From positions 1-20,208 of the forward strand of contig CAYRXC010000013.1 of the NCBI GenBank assembly GCA_964428195.1: a DNA stretch of 20,208 nt, read 5' to 3'. The position numbers and the translations under genes are program-made. The number at the start of each line of letters is the position of its first letter. The stretch's first letter is position 1. This DNA is from JAAYGD01 sp964428195. Its GTDB lineage: Bacteria; Bacillota_I; Bacilli_A; RF39; UBA660. Positions 6,281 to 14,197 of the stretch are shown one piece after another. The notes below the pieces were generated by a model. The model was not told the origin of the DNA and ran no database searches. It saw only the letters and a list, made by a program, of their open reading frames with translations.

Positions 6281-7327
6281 TTACTCTTCATTTTTAAATG
6301 AAAGTCCCATTTCTTTTACTTTTTCTATTACTTCTTTAAGAGATTTTTTACCAAGATTTCTTATTTTTGACATTTCTGTTTCAGTCTTATTTACTAAATC
6401 TTGTACTGAATATATGTTAGATCTCTTCAAACAATTGTAAGCCCTAACAGATAATTCTAAATCATCTATAGTTGACTTTAGTAACTTAATTTTTGGATCT
6501 TCATTTTTTTGTTTCATTAATCCCTTAACAGATTCAGTAAAGTCGGGATTATCAATGTAATCTAATTGAACCATCAATATGCTTGCAGCTTCGTTTAAAG
6601 CTTCTTGTGGAGAAACTGACCCATTAGTCCATATTTCAATTACTAATTTATCATAATTATTATTATGTCCTACACGAGCTTTTTCTACATCATAATTAAC
6701 TCTTTCGATTGGTGAGTATAAAGCGTCTATTGCAATAACACCAATTTCATTTGAATCCATTATTTTCTTAACTTCTTCAGCAACCACATATCCTTTTCCT
6801 CTTCCAATAGTTAATTCCATGTCTAGTTTTCCACCTTTTGCTAAAGTACAAATTACTAATTCTGGATTTTTTACCTCTATTGTTGGATCTTTTATTAAAT
6901 AAGATGCCGTAAGCGGGCCTTCTCCTCTAGCACCGATTTTAATCGTTACTTGCTCTTCGGTGTTCTTTTTTACAACAACTTTTTTTAAATTAAGAATTAT
7001 CGTAGTAACATCTTCTATTATTCCTTTTATAGTTTGAAATTCATGCATTACTCCATCGATTTTTACGCTGGTTATAGCGTCTCCCGGTAATGAAGATAAC
7101 AATACTCTTCTAAGAGAATTTCCTAATGTTCTTCCAAATCCTTGTTCTAATGGTTCCAATTCAAACTTACCATAGTTATTGTTTGCTAGGAACTCAGTCA
7201 TTTTATATTCTGGTTTTTCAAATACTAGATGGGCATTGTTATCAATTCCGTATTCTAAATTTGTATCAACCTCAAATGCTGTAGTTTCAATTGATTCATC
7301 ATTAGTTTTTTCAATTTTTTTAGCCAT
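6281..7327 (-). CDS. rpoA: DNA-directed RNA polymerase subunit alpha, N-terminally extended
   Basis: The alpha subunit dimerises to nucleate RNA polymerase, and its C-terminal domain contacts UP elements and activators. The N-terminal domain starts with YGKFELEPLEQGFGRTLGN (52-70) and continues through VEDVTTIIL and RVGHNNNYDKL. The C-terminal domain has LSVRAYNCLKRSNI and KIRNLGKKSLKEV, the helix-hairpin-helix DNA-binding part. At 348 aa it exceeds the usual 314 because about 33 mostly acidic residues precede the FEKPEYK segment where alpha normally begins. AAGGAG sits before the ATG, and no ATG, GTG or TTG lies nearer FEKPEYK except Met43 downstream of it, so the extension looks real. It is followed by rplQ after 11 nt. 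Confidence 0.97.
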   Translation of the reverse strand: MAKKIEKTNDESIETTAFEVDTNLEYGIDNNAHLVFEKPEYKMTEFLANNNYGKFELEPLEQGFGRTLGNSLRRVLLSSLPGDAITSVKIDGVMHEFQTIKGIIEDVTTIILNLKKVVVKKNTEEQVTIKIGARGEGPLTASYLIKDPTIEVKNPELVICTLAKGGKLDMELTIGRGKGYVVAEEVKKIMDSNEIGVIAIDALYSPIERVNYDVEKARVGHNNNYDKLVIEIWTNGSVSPQEALNEAASILMVQLDYIDNPDFTESVKGLMKQKNEDPKIKLLKSTIDDLELSVRAYNCLKRSNIYSVQDLVNKTETEMSKIRNLGKKSLKEVIEKVKEMGLSFKNEE

Positions 7328-7347
7328 TTATAATCACTCCTTTTCTT

Positions 7348-7731
7348 TTATCCGCGTGGACGTTTTGGTGGTCTACATCCGTTATGAGGAACTGGTGTAA
7401 CATCACTTAATGCACTAATTTCAAGTCCTCCTGCAATCAATGATCTTAAAGCTGTATCTCTAGACGGAGCTACACCATTAATATTTACTTCAACGGTTCT
7501 CATTCCCAATTCGAATGCTGCTTTTGCAGCACTCTCTGCTGCCAAACCTGCTGCATAAGGAGTCTTCTTCTTAGAACCTTTATATCCTATAGTTCCTGCT
7601 GAAGCCCAACTTACTGCATTTCCTTCTTTGTCAGTTATGGTTACAATGGTGTTGTTATATGATACTCTAATGTTTGCTATTCCTTCTGGAATATTCTTCT
7701 TAACTTTTCTTTTTCTTGATTTATATGCCAT
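7348..7731 (-). CDS. rpsK: 30S ribosomal protein S11
   Basis: This is small-subunit platform protein uS11 (127 aa), which helps shape the mRNA exit region near the 3' end of 16S rRNA. It shows NNTIVTITDKEGNAVSWASAG, KKTPYAAGLAAESAAKAA, and the C-terminal DVTPVPHNGCRPPKRPRG, all conserved. The length is typical. It lies 15 nt after rpsM and 20 nt before rpoA, in standard alpha-segment order. Confidence 0.98.
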   Translation of the reverse strand: MAYKSRKRKVKKNIPEGIANIRVSYNNTIVTITDKEGNAVSWASAGTIGYKGSKKKTPYAAGLAAESAAKAAFELGMRTVEVNINGVAPSRDTALRSLIAGGLEISALSDVTPVPHNGCRPPKRPRG

Positions 7732-7746
7732 AATCTAACCTCCTCA

Positions 7747-8118
7747 CTATGCTTTCTTCTTATTAGCTACAACTTTGTTTTTGTGGCCTTTTCTAGTTTT
7801 TGCATTTCTACTAGTTCTTTGTCCTCTTACAGGTAATCCTTTACGATGACGAACTCCTTGATAAGAACCTATTTCCATTTTTGTCTTAACATTCATGCTT
7901 ACTTCTCTTCTTAAATCACCTTCAGTAATGTGCTTAGACATTTCGTCACGAATAGCAACAATTTCTTCTTCTGTTAAATCCTTTGATTTCTTGTTTATAT
8001 CAACTTTAACATTGTTTAGTATTTGTTTTGATAAAGATCTTCCTATTCCAAAAATATATGTAAGTGCAATCTCTACTCTTTTTTCATTTGGGATATCTAC
8101 TCCTTTAATACGTACCAT
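7747..8118 (-). CDS. rpsM: 30S ribosomal protein S13
   Basis: This is uS13 (123 aa) of the 30S head, which contacts P-site tRNA and forms intersubunit bridges with the 50S. It starts MVRIKGVDIPNEKRVEIALTYIFGIG and ends with the basic, flexible tail (GQRTSRNAKTRKGHK onward) that reaches the P site. Length is normal. It follows rpmJ by 11 nt and precedes rpsK by 15 nt. Confidence 0.98.
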   Translation of the reverse strand: MVRIKGVDIPNEKRVEIALTYIFGIGRSLSKQILNNVKVDINKKSKDLTEEEIVAIRDEMSKHITEGDLRREVSMNVKTKMEIGSYQGVRHRKGLPVRGQRTSRNAKTRKGHKNKVVANKKKA

Positions 8119-8129
8119 TTTTCCTCCTC

Positions 8130-8243
8130 TTAACCTTGTCTTTGTTTGTGTTTAGGATTTTCACAAATAACCGTAACCACGCCATTTCTTTTTACTATTT
8201 TACATTTTGGGCAAATCTTTTTTACAGATGCTCTAACTTTCAT
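8130..8243 (-). CDS. rpmJ: 50S ribosomal protein L36, zinc-binding form
   Basis: This tiny 37-aa protein (bL36) binds 23S rRNA near the base of the L7/L12 stalk. Translation from the ATG at 8241-8243 gives MKVRASVKKICPKCKIVKRN and ends NPKHKQRQG before TAA at 8130-8132. Cys11, Cys14, Cys27 and His32 form the zinc ribbon, so this is the Zn-binding (C+) paralogue. It lies 12 nt after infA and 11 nt before rpsM. GGAGG lies just upstream of the ATG. Confidence 0.97.
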   Translation of the reverse strand: MKVRASVKKICPKCKIVKRNGVVTVICENPKHKQRQG

Positions 8244-8255
8244 ATTTTCCTCCTA

Positions 8256-8471
8256 TTAATTCCTAAAAATTATTCTTCCATGGGTTAAATCAAATGGAGA
8301 TAATTCAATTTTTACACTGTCTCCTCTTTGAATACGAATAAAATTCATTCGCATTTTTCCACCTATATATGCAATAATTACATGTCCGTTTTCTAATTCC
8401 ACTTTAAATTGGCCAGATGGTAATAAATCTAATACTTTCCCATTCATTTCAATTGAATCTTTATTTGACAA
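8256..8471 (-). CDS. infA: Translation initiation factor IF-1 (probable TTG start)
   Basis: IF-1 is an OB-fold protein that blocks the 30S A site during initiation. The protein contains GKVLDLLPSGQFKVELENGH, GKMRMNFIRI, GDSVKIELSP and LTHGRIIFRN, all family hallmarks. The frame opens at a GTG at 8478-8480 that overlaps the map stop as GTGA (74 aa). I prefer the TTG at 8469-8471. It has AGGTGA at 5-nt spacing and gives a 71-aa protein starting MSNKDSIEMNG, which aligns exactly with the usual MAKDDVIEVEG. The GTG would itself lie inside that ribosome site. TTG would be a weak start for an essential factor, perhaps tuning IF-1 level through coupling to map. Confidence 0.95.
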   Translation of the reverse strand: MSNKDSIEMNGKVLDLLPSGQFKVELENGHVIIAYIGGKMRMNFIRIQRGDSVKIELSPFDLTHGRIIFRN

Positions 8472-8476
8472 TAATC

Positions 8477-9223
8477 TCACCTCTTCGTCAATATATTATA
8501 ACCATCTTCGGTTACTAACACAGTGTGTTCAAAATGTGCTGCAGGACTACCATCTTTTGTTTTTATAGTCCAATCATCTTCTTCAACATATATCTGTTCT
8601 TTTCTTAAAGTTAACATGGGTTCAATAGCTATTATCATTCCTGGTTTTAGCAAAGGACCCTCGCCACTTTTTCCATAATTTGGGATATTTGGATCTTCAT
8701 GAATGTTTATTCCTACTCCGTGTCCAACTAGTTCTCTTACTATTCCCAATTTTTTTTCTTTAGCATATCTTTCTATTGCATTACTTATGTCACCTATTCT
8801 GTTATTTGGTTTTACTTGTTCAATTCCTTTATATAGACTTTCTTCAGTATATTGCATCAATTGTTTCTTATCTTCGTCTATATTTCCTACTGCATAAGTT
8901 TTAGCCATATCTCCAAAGTATCCTTTATAAGATACAGAAAGATCTAAAGATATTATGTCGCCTTCTTTTAATGAATAATCATTAGGAACTCCATGAACTA
9001 CTGTATCATTGACTGATGCACATATAGTACTCGGATATCCCTCGTAGTTTTTTAAAGCAGGTATACAACCAATTTTATGTATATATTCTTCTGCCAACTC
9101 GTCGAGTTTTTTTGTAGTAATACCTGGTTTAATAAACTCCTCTAAATACTCTATAGTTTCCCTTGTTTTAGAGCACGCTATAGTTATTAATTCTATTTCT
9201 CTTTTTGATTTAATTATAATCAT
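8477..9223 (-). CDS. map: Methionine aminopeptidase type I
   Basis: This enzyme removes the initiator methionine from new proteins in the cytoplasm, using two metal ions. All expected residues are seen with the E. coli spacing: His77, Asp94 (LDLS), Asp105 (FGDM), His168 (GHGVG), His175, Glu201 (IEPM) and Glu232 (FEHT). At 248 aa it is a short, single-domain type Ia form without an N-terminal zinc extension. It starts 6 nt after adk. Its TGA stop is 5 nt before the proposed infA TTG start. A weak GTGAG ribosome site suggests coupling to adk. Confidence 0.97.
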   Translation of the reverse strand: MIIIKSKREIELITIACSKTRETIEYLEEFIKPGITTKKLDELAEEYIHKIGCIPALKNYEGYPSTICASVNDTVVHGVPNDYSLKEGDIISLDLSVSYKGYFGDMAKTYAVGNIDEDKKQLMQYTEESLYKGIEQVKPNNRIGDISNAIERYAKEKKLGIVRELVGHGVGINIHEDPNIPNYGKSGEGPLLKPGMIIAIEPMLTLRKEQIYVEEDDWTIKTKDGSPAAHFEHTVLVTEDGYNILTKR

Positions 9224-9229
9224 TTTTTC

Positions 9230-9859
9230 TCACAATACTTTTTCTATTAAAGCAAAGGTTTCTTCCTTACTATCTTGACATTTTACATTATGTAATAAAC
9301 CTTTTTCACTATAATAATCTATTAATGGTTGAGTTTTTTCTAAATATGTATCAAATCTTTTTGTAAAAGTTTCTTCATTGTCATCTTCTCTCTTTGTCAA
9401 GTCGGAATCACATTTATTACATTTGTTTTCAACTTTAAAAGTATCTCTATATGTATTGTATATTTCTCCGCAACCTGAACAGGTCAATCTACCCAACACT
9501 CTTTTCATAGCTACTTCTCTATCTATATCAAGATAAATAACATAATCTACTTTTTGATTTAATCTATTTAATATATTATTTAATTCTTCTGCTTGGCTTA
9601 GAGTTCTTGGAAAACCATCAAATATATGTCCAACTTTAGAATTCAATTCTATTAATTTGTTCTCCAATAGTTTAAATACTATTTCATCAGATATTAATTC
9701 TCCTCTTGATAATTTTTCAGCAATTGAAGAATCACTAGTTGCAACTTCTCTCAATAAATCTCCTGTAGATATATGAGATAGTCCATATTTTTCTTTTAAT
9801 AAAGCTGAATGGGTTCCTTTCCCGGCAGCAGGGGGTGCAATCAATATAATATTCATCAT
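9230..9859 (-). CDS. adk: Adenylate kinase, zinc-binding lid
   Basis: It catalyses ATP + AMP to 2 ADP in the cytoplasm. The P-loop is APPAAGKGT (8-16), the AMP region includes STGDLLRE (31-38) and DGFPRT (81-86). The long LID domain carries Cys127, Cys130, Cys147 and Cys150, the structural zinc site common in Gram-positives. The P-loop differs slightly from the common GxPGAGKGTQ form, with PA for PG and His17 in place of Gln. At 209 aa it is close to family length. Its ATG overlaps the secY stop by one base, and the ribosome site GGAG lies in the secY end. It ends on TGA. Confidence 0.96.
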   Translation of the reverse strand: MMNIILIAPPAAGKGTHSALLKEKYGLSHISTGDLLREVATSDSSIAEKLSRGELISDEIVFKLLENKLIELNSKVGHIFDGFPRTLSQAEELNNILNRLNQKVDYVIYLDIDREVAMKRVLGRLTCSGCGEIYNTYRDTFKVENKCNKCDSDLTKREDDNEETFTKRFDTYLEKTQPLIDYYSEKGLLHNVKCQDSKEETFALIEKVL

Positions 9860-11121
9860 TATTTGTAACTCCTTTTATAACTTCTTTCTACTAAAGAATT
9901 CTCTATTTGAGTGAATAATTCTAATGCTACTCCAACAACGATTAACAATCCCGTTCCACCTACCGTAACACTTGCAGGTAGTTTCGACAGATTTGTAAAT
10001 ATTATTGGCAATCCAGCGATTACAACTAAAAATATAGCTCCAACCACTGTAATTCTTATTAAAACATATTTAATGTATTTAGTAGTATCATTTCCTGGTT
10101 TAGTACCAGGAATATATCCTCCTCTTTTGTTTAAATCAGAAGATAATTCTTTTGGATTTAAATTCATAAGAATATATATGAAAGTAAATAGTAATATCAG
10201 TAATAAATAGAACGCTAATCCAAAAGGGGTATTATAATTTAAAAATTTCTCTACAAAATTAGTAAATCCTTTATTATTAATAAATTGTGCTAGAGCCGTT
10301 GGTAAAGAGATAAACATAGACGCAAATATTACGGGCATAACACCAGCTGAGTTTATCTTGATTGGCATATATGTTTGTTGTCCACCATAAGAACTTGTAG
10401 TTCTATTAGCGTATTGCACCGGTATCCTTCTTTCGGCTTGTTGCATATATATTATAGTAATTATAATTGCTAAATATATTATTATAAATACTACAAAAGA
10501 TAATATTCCTAATACAGCTTTTGAAGTATCTGCAAAGTTCACTAATTCATTAAAAGCAGTCCCCAACATGTTTGGTAATGAAGAAATAATTCCCGCCATA
10601 ATAATCAATGACACTCCATTTCCAATTCCCTTTTGCGTTATTTGATCGCTTAACCAAAGAACAAACGCTGTTCCTGCGGTTAATATAACTGTAATTCTTA
10701 AATAATCTAAAGGAGTTCCATTTTGTCCAAAGAAAGTAAACGAAAATATATAACCTTGAAAAAACGCAAGCGCAATTCCTATATATCTATTTATTTGATT
10801 TATTTTTCTTCTTCCGGTTGCTCCTTGACTTTTTAATTCGGAAAAATATGGAATTATATCCATTTGAAGTATTTGTGTTAAAATTGATGCACTAATATAG
10901 GGAGATATTCCAAGAGCAAATATTGAAAATCTTTCTATTGCTCCTCCGCCCATTGCATTCATCAATTCAAGAAATCCCAAATCTCTTACTATTGATTGAG
11001 TTCCTGGAACCGGAATTACTGTCCCCAATTTAAAGACCAACAATATTGCTAATGTTAAGAAAATCTTTTTTCTTAGATCTTTATTTTGAGGAGCAAAAAT
11101 TTGCTTTATCATTTTTAACAA
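9859..11121 (-). CDS. secY: Protein translocase subunit SecY (TTG start)
   Basis: SecY is the central channel of the Sec translocon, moving and inserting proteins at the cytoplasmic membrane. The 420-aa protein has about ten membrane segments, an amphipathic start, TVIPVPG (54-60 region), the plug-region signature GALGISPYISASI-type sequence (here ALGISPYISASI), the cytoplasmic loop with RRIPVQYA, and the C-terminal loop NKRGGYIPG. The start is a TTG at 11119-11121: GAGGTG from the end of rplO is 7 nt upstream, whereas the next ATG (11112) is 16 nt away and would be poorly served. It is 1 nt after rplO and overlaps adk by 1 nt. Confidence 0.96.
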   Translation of the reverse strand: MLKMIKQIFAPQNKDLRKKIFLTLAILLVFKLGTVIPVPGTQSIVRDLGFLELMNAMGGGAIERFSIFALGISPYISASILTQILQMDIIPYFSELKSQGATGRRKINQINRYIGIALAFFQGYIFSFTFFGQNGTPLDYLRITVILTAGTAFVLWLSDQITQKGIGNGVSLIIMAGIISSLPNMLGTAFNELVNFADTSKAVLGILSFVVFIIIYLAIIITIIYMQQAERRIPVQYANRTTSSYGGQQTYMPIKINSAGVMPVIFASMFISLPTALAQFINNKGFTNFVEKFLNYNTPFGLAFYLLLILLFTFIYILMNLNPKELSSDLNKRGGYIPGTKPGNDTTKYIKYVLIRITVVGAIFLVVIAGLPIIFTNLSKLPASVTVGGTGLLIVVGVALELFTQIENSLVERSYKRSYK

Positions 11122-11122
11122 A

Positions 11123-11566
11123 TTAGATCACCTCTACTTTTCCACCTTTTGATTCGATCTTTTCCTTCGCAGATTTTGTAAATTTATGTGCTTTAACAGT
11201 TAAACTCTTGTTAAGCATTCCATTACCTAATACTTTAATTCCATCTAATTGATTTTTTAATATTCCTGTATCTTTTAATAATTCGGGGCTAATTGTAACA
11301 CCATCTTCAAATACATTTAAATCTTCAACATTAATTACAGCATATCTGATTCCAAATTCATAATTGCTGAATCCTCTTTTTGGAAGTCTTTTGAATAATG
11401 GTAATTGTCCACCTTCAAAACCTGGTTTTCTACTATATCCGCTTCTAGCTTTTTGTCCCTTGTGACCTTTTCCACTTGTTTTTCCGCTTCCGCTTCCAAT
11501 TCCTCTACCTACTCTTTTTTTTGTTTTTTTAGATCCTTCTTGATAGCTCAAATTACTTAATTTCAT
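11123..11566 (-). CDS. rplO: 50S ribosomal protein L15
   Basis: This is uL15 (147 aa), a central 50S assembly protein. The extended Gly-rich, basic N-terminus (GRGIGSGSGKTSGKGHKGQ, RSGYSRKPGFEGGQ) threads between rRNA helices, and the C-terminal globular part ends GGKVEVI. Its ATG overlaps the rpsE stop by 1 nt, so rpmD, which normally sits between these genes, is absent here. The final codons contain the ribosome site for secY. Confidence 0.97.
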   Translation of the reverse strand: MKLSNLSYQEGSKKTKKRVGRGIGSGSGKTSGKGHKGQKARSGYSRKPGFEGGQLPLFKRLPKRGFSNYEFGIRYAVINVEDLNVFEDGVTISPELLKDTGILKNQLDGIKVLGNGMLNKSLTVKAHKFTKSAKEKIESKGGKVEVI

Positions 11567-12078
11567 TATACAAACAACTCCTCTACTGTTTTTCCTCTTA
11601 GCTTAGCTACTGATTCAATAGATTTTTGCATAGTCAAAGCTTGCATAGTTGCTCTAGCAGTATTAATCTTTGTACTAGATCCCAATGATTTAGACACTAC
11701 GTCTTTAACCCCTGCTAATTCTAATACAGCTCTAACTGGTCCTCCAGCTATAATTCCAGTACCACTTTTTGCAGGTTTAATCAATACTCTAGTAGCACCA
11801 CTTGTACCAATTGCCTCATGAGAAATAGTTCTTTCATCAACCAAAGGAATTCTTTTTACACTTTTAGTGGCAGCTTGTGTAGCTTTTTTTATAGCATCTT
11901 GAACTTCATTTGCTTTTCCAGATCCAAGACCTACTCTTCCTTTTCTATCACCTACAACAACTGTTGCTGCAAATCTAAAATGACGTCCAGCTTTTGTAAC
12001 CTTTGTTACTCGGTTAACTGAAACAACTAATTCTTCAAATTCTTTATTTTGTGGTTCTCTTGTTCTTTTATTATCCAT
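11566..12078 (-). CDS. rpsE: 30S ribosomal protein S5
   Basis: This is uS5 (170 aa) of the 30S shoulder, important for decoding fidelity and mRNA unwinding at the entry tunnel. It shows VVSVNRVTKVTKAGRHFRFA, VVGDRKGRVGLGSGKANEV and the C-terminal IAGGPVRAVLELAGVKDV. All are standard. GGAGG precedes the ATG. It is followed directly by rplO with 1-nt overlap rather than by rpmD. Confidence 0.98.
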   Translation of the reverse strand: MDNKRTREPQNKEFEELVVSVNRVTKVTKAGRHFRFAATVVVGDRKGRVGLGSGKANEVQDAIKKATQAATKSVKRIPLVDERTISHEAIGTSGATRVLIKPAKSGTGIIAGGPVRAVLELAGVKDVVSKSLGSSTKINTARATMQALTMQKSIESVAKLRGKTVEELFV

Positions 12079-12087
12079 AGTACCTCC

Positions 12088-12450
12088 TTAGAATTCCAAT
12101 CCGTTTTCACGCGCAGATTCAGCTAAAGCTTTAACTGCTCCATGATATAAATACCCACCTCTATCAAAAACAACAACTTTAATTTTTTCTTTTATTGATT
12201 TTTTTGCAATTGATTCTCCAACTAACTTAGCCATTTCTGTCATGTTTTTACCCTCAGTACTCAAATCTTTATCTAAAGAACTAGCACTTACAAGTGTATT
12301 TCCGTCAATATCATCTATTAGTTGAGCATATATTTGTTTATTTGATTTAAAAACACAAAGTCTTGGTATTTCTTTTGTTCCTGACAAATTTTTTCTTATA
12401 CGCACATGTCTTGCTTTTCTTGCATCATTACGAGATATTTTGTTTATCAT
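12088..12450 (-). CDS. rplR: 50S ribosomal protein L18
   Basis: This is uL18 (120 aa), which binds 5S rRNA with L5 and L25 in the central protuberance. The basic start (NDARKARHVRIRKNLSG), PRLCVFKSNKQIYAQLIDD, and the C-terminal VVFDRGGYLYHGAVKALAE with ARENGLEF are characteristic. Length is normal. It follows rplF by 19 nt and precedes rpsE by 9 nt. Confidence 0.98.
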   Translation of the reverse strand: MINKISRNDARKARHVRIRKNLSGTKEIPRLCVFKSNKQIYAQLIDDIDGNTLVSASSLDKDLSTEGKNMTEMAKLVGESIAKKSIKEKIKVVVFDRGGYLYHGAVKALAESARENGLEF

Positions 12451-12469
12451 AAATAACTCTCCTTTTTAA

Positions 12470-13012
12470 TTATTTTGAGGCTTTCTTTCCCTCTTTAAAT
12501 CTTATATGTTCTCCAACATATCTGATTCCTTTTCCTTTATATGGTTCGGGTTGTTTTATTTTTCTTACTTGTGAAGCAAATTCTCCAACCAATTCTTTGT
12601 CTATTCCATGAATAGTTAATTCAGTATTGCTTGGTGATTCTACGCTTATTCCCGTTGGTATATCTATTTTCACAGGATGAGAAAATCCTGCATTAATATT
12701 AATTAAAAGTCCTTGAACTTGAAAACGATACCCAACTCCAAATATTTCTAGTTTTTTTGTAAATCCTTCAGAAACTCCCTCGATCATATTAGCAATATGA
12801 GAATTGGTTGTCCCTTGATTAACATTTGCTGTCTTGTCTTTTATGTCCTTAATTTCAACAGTAATTTCCTTACCTTCGATTTTAACAATTACATTGTTAG
12901 GTATATTCCTAGATAATTCTCCTTTTGGGCCTTTTACTGTTATAACATTATTGATTATTTCAGCATCAACTTTTTCAGGCATTATTAATTTTTTATTTCC
13001 TATACGACTCAT
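12470..13012 (-). CDS. rplF: 50S ribosomal protein L6
   Basis: This is uL6 (180 aa), two similar alpha/beta domains at the base of the stalk near the sarcin-ricin loop. It starts MSRIGNKKLIMPEKV and ends with KQPEPYKGKGIRYVGEHIR plus a basic tail, the most conserved part. GVGYRFQVQG in the middle is typical. It follows rpsH by 21 nt. Confidence 0.98.
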   Translation of the reverse strand: MSRIGNKKLIMPEKVDAEIINNVITVKGPKGELSRNIPNNVIVKIEGKEITVEIKDIKDKTANVNQGTTNSHIANMIEGVSEGFTKKLEIFGVGYRFQVQGLLININAGFSHPVKIDIPTGISVESPSNTELTIHGIDKELVGEFASQVRKIKQPEPYKGKGIRYVGEHIRFKEGKKASK

Positions 13013-13033
13013 TTTCTACCTCCTATGTAATTA

Positions 13034-13432
13034 TTACCAAATATAAGCCAGTACTTCTCCACCAATGTTTTCTCTTTTTGCTTGCTTATTTGTCATTATT
13101 CCTTTTGGTGTAGAAAGAATAGCAATTCCAAAACCATTTAACACAGTTGGAATTTCTTCCGCTTTAGCATATACTCTTAATCCCGGTTTAGAAATTCTCT
13201 TTAAACCAGTAATTACTCTTTCTTTTTTTGGTCCATATTTAAGACTCAACAAAATTGATTGAATTTCTTCAATATTCTCCACTTTATAGTCTTCGATAAA
13301 TCCTTCATCCTTTAATATTCTAGCTATTTCTAACTTAATTTTAGATGTAGGAATTTTTACTTCTTTATATTTCATTTGATTTGCATTACGTATTCTAGTA
13401 AGCATATCAGCTATTGGATCAGTTACTATCAT
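13034..13432 (-). CDS. rpsH: 30S ribosomal protein S8
   Basis: This is uS8 (132 aa), a primary 16S rRNA binder in the platform and, in E. coli, the repressor of the spc operon. It begins MIVTDPIADMLTRIRNANQ and ends GGEVLAYIW, with RISKPGLRVYAK and GIAILSTPKGIMTN between. No S8-type operator was evident near rplE in this sequence. It lies 18 nt after rpsN. Confidence 0.98.
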   Translation of the reverse strand: MIVTDPIADMLTRIRNANQMKYKEVKIPTSKIKLEIARILKDEGFIEDYKVENIEEIQSILLSLKYGPKKERVITGLKRISKPGLRVYAKAEEIPTVLNGFGIAILSTPKGIMTNKQAKRENIGGEVLAYIW

Positions 13433-13450
13433 CTTAATCCTCCTCTCAAA

Positions 13451-13636
13451 TTACCAACTTGATTTCTTTACGCCTGGTATTTGGCCTTTATATGCTAGTT
13501 CTCTAAAACATATACGACATACGCCAAATTTTCTCAATACAGCATGTGGTCTTCCACATATTGAACAACGAGTATATTCACGCACCTTGTATTTTTGTGG
13601 TCTCTTTGATCTAACAATTATACTTTTTTTTGCCAT
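13451..13636 (-). CDS. rpsN: 30S ribosomal protein S14, zinc-binding (type Z)
   Basis: This is the short zinc form of uS14 (61 aa), in the 30S head. Cys24, Cys27, Cys40 and Cys43 form the zinc site in CSICGRPHAVLRKFGVCRIC, and it ends GVKKSSW. The frame is open 13 codons further upstream, but that part overlaps rplE. GGGAGG is correctly spaced before this ATG, and family members start MAKKS. It lies 10 nt after rplE. Confidence 0.96.
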   Translation of the reverse strand: MAKKSIIVRSKRPQKYKVREYTRCSICGRPHAVLRKFGVCRICFRELAYKGQIPGVKKSSW

Positions 13637-13646
13637 TGTTCCTCCC

Positions 13647-14186
13647 TTATTTCCTGAATGGGAATCCAAGCCCATCTAATAAATCAAGTGATTCTTCATT
13701 TGTTTTTGCAGTAGTCACTACCACAACATCCATTCCTCTTACTTTCATAACATTATCATAAACAATTTCTGAAAATATAAGTTGTTCTTTTAATCCTAGT
13801 GTGTAATTTCCTCTGCCGTCGAATGATTTTGGAGATAATCCTCTAAAATCTCTTACTCTTGGCAACGCTATTCTAATTAGTTTTTCTAAAAACACATACA
13901 TGTTTTCGCCTCTTAATGTAACTTTGCATCCGATTTCTTGACCTTCTCTTACACTGAATCCAGCTATAGATTTCTTAGCTTTAGTTACAACCGGCTTTGC
14001 ACCAGTAATTTGATGCAAATCATTAATTGCAGATTCCAATAATTTACTATTTGTTTTAGAATCTCCAACTCCCATGTTAATTACTATTTTTTCTAATTTT
14101 GGTACTTCCATTATTGATTTATAGTTGTGTTTTTTCATTAAATTAGGAACTACTTCTTTTAAATATTTTTCTTTTAGGTGGTTCAT
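13647..14186 (-). CDS. rplE: 50S ribosomal protein L5
   Basis: This is uL5 (179 aa), a 5S rRNA-binding protein in the central protuberance that touches P-site tRNA. It shows VPKLEKIVINMGVGDS, QITGAKPVVTKAKKSIAGF, RVRDFRGLSPKSFDGRGNY and the C-terminal TTAKTNEESLDLLDGLGFPF. All are conserved and length is normal. It follows rplX by 11 nt. Confidence 0.98.
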   Translation of the reverse strand: MNHLKEKYLKEVVPNLMKKHNYKSIMEVPKLEKIVINMGVGDSKTNSKLLESAINDLHQITGAKPVVTKAKKSIAGFSVREGQEIGCKVTLRGENMYVFLEKLIRIALPRVRDFRGLSPKSFDGRGNYTLGLKEQLIFSEIVYDNVMKVRGMDVVVVTTAKTNEESLDLLDGLGFPFRK

Positions 14187-14197
14187 ATACCCTCCTT

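Noticed and set aside
8477..9859. UGA decoded as tryptophan (Mycoplasma-type code)
   Set aside because: map and adk end on TGA exactly at the family length, and conserved tryptophans (for example in L2) use TGG.
11560..11580. A hidden or very short L30 gene
   Set aside because: rpsE and rplO overlap by one base and both are full length, so there is no space for it at this locus.
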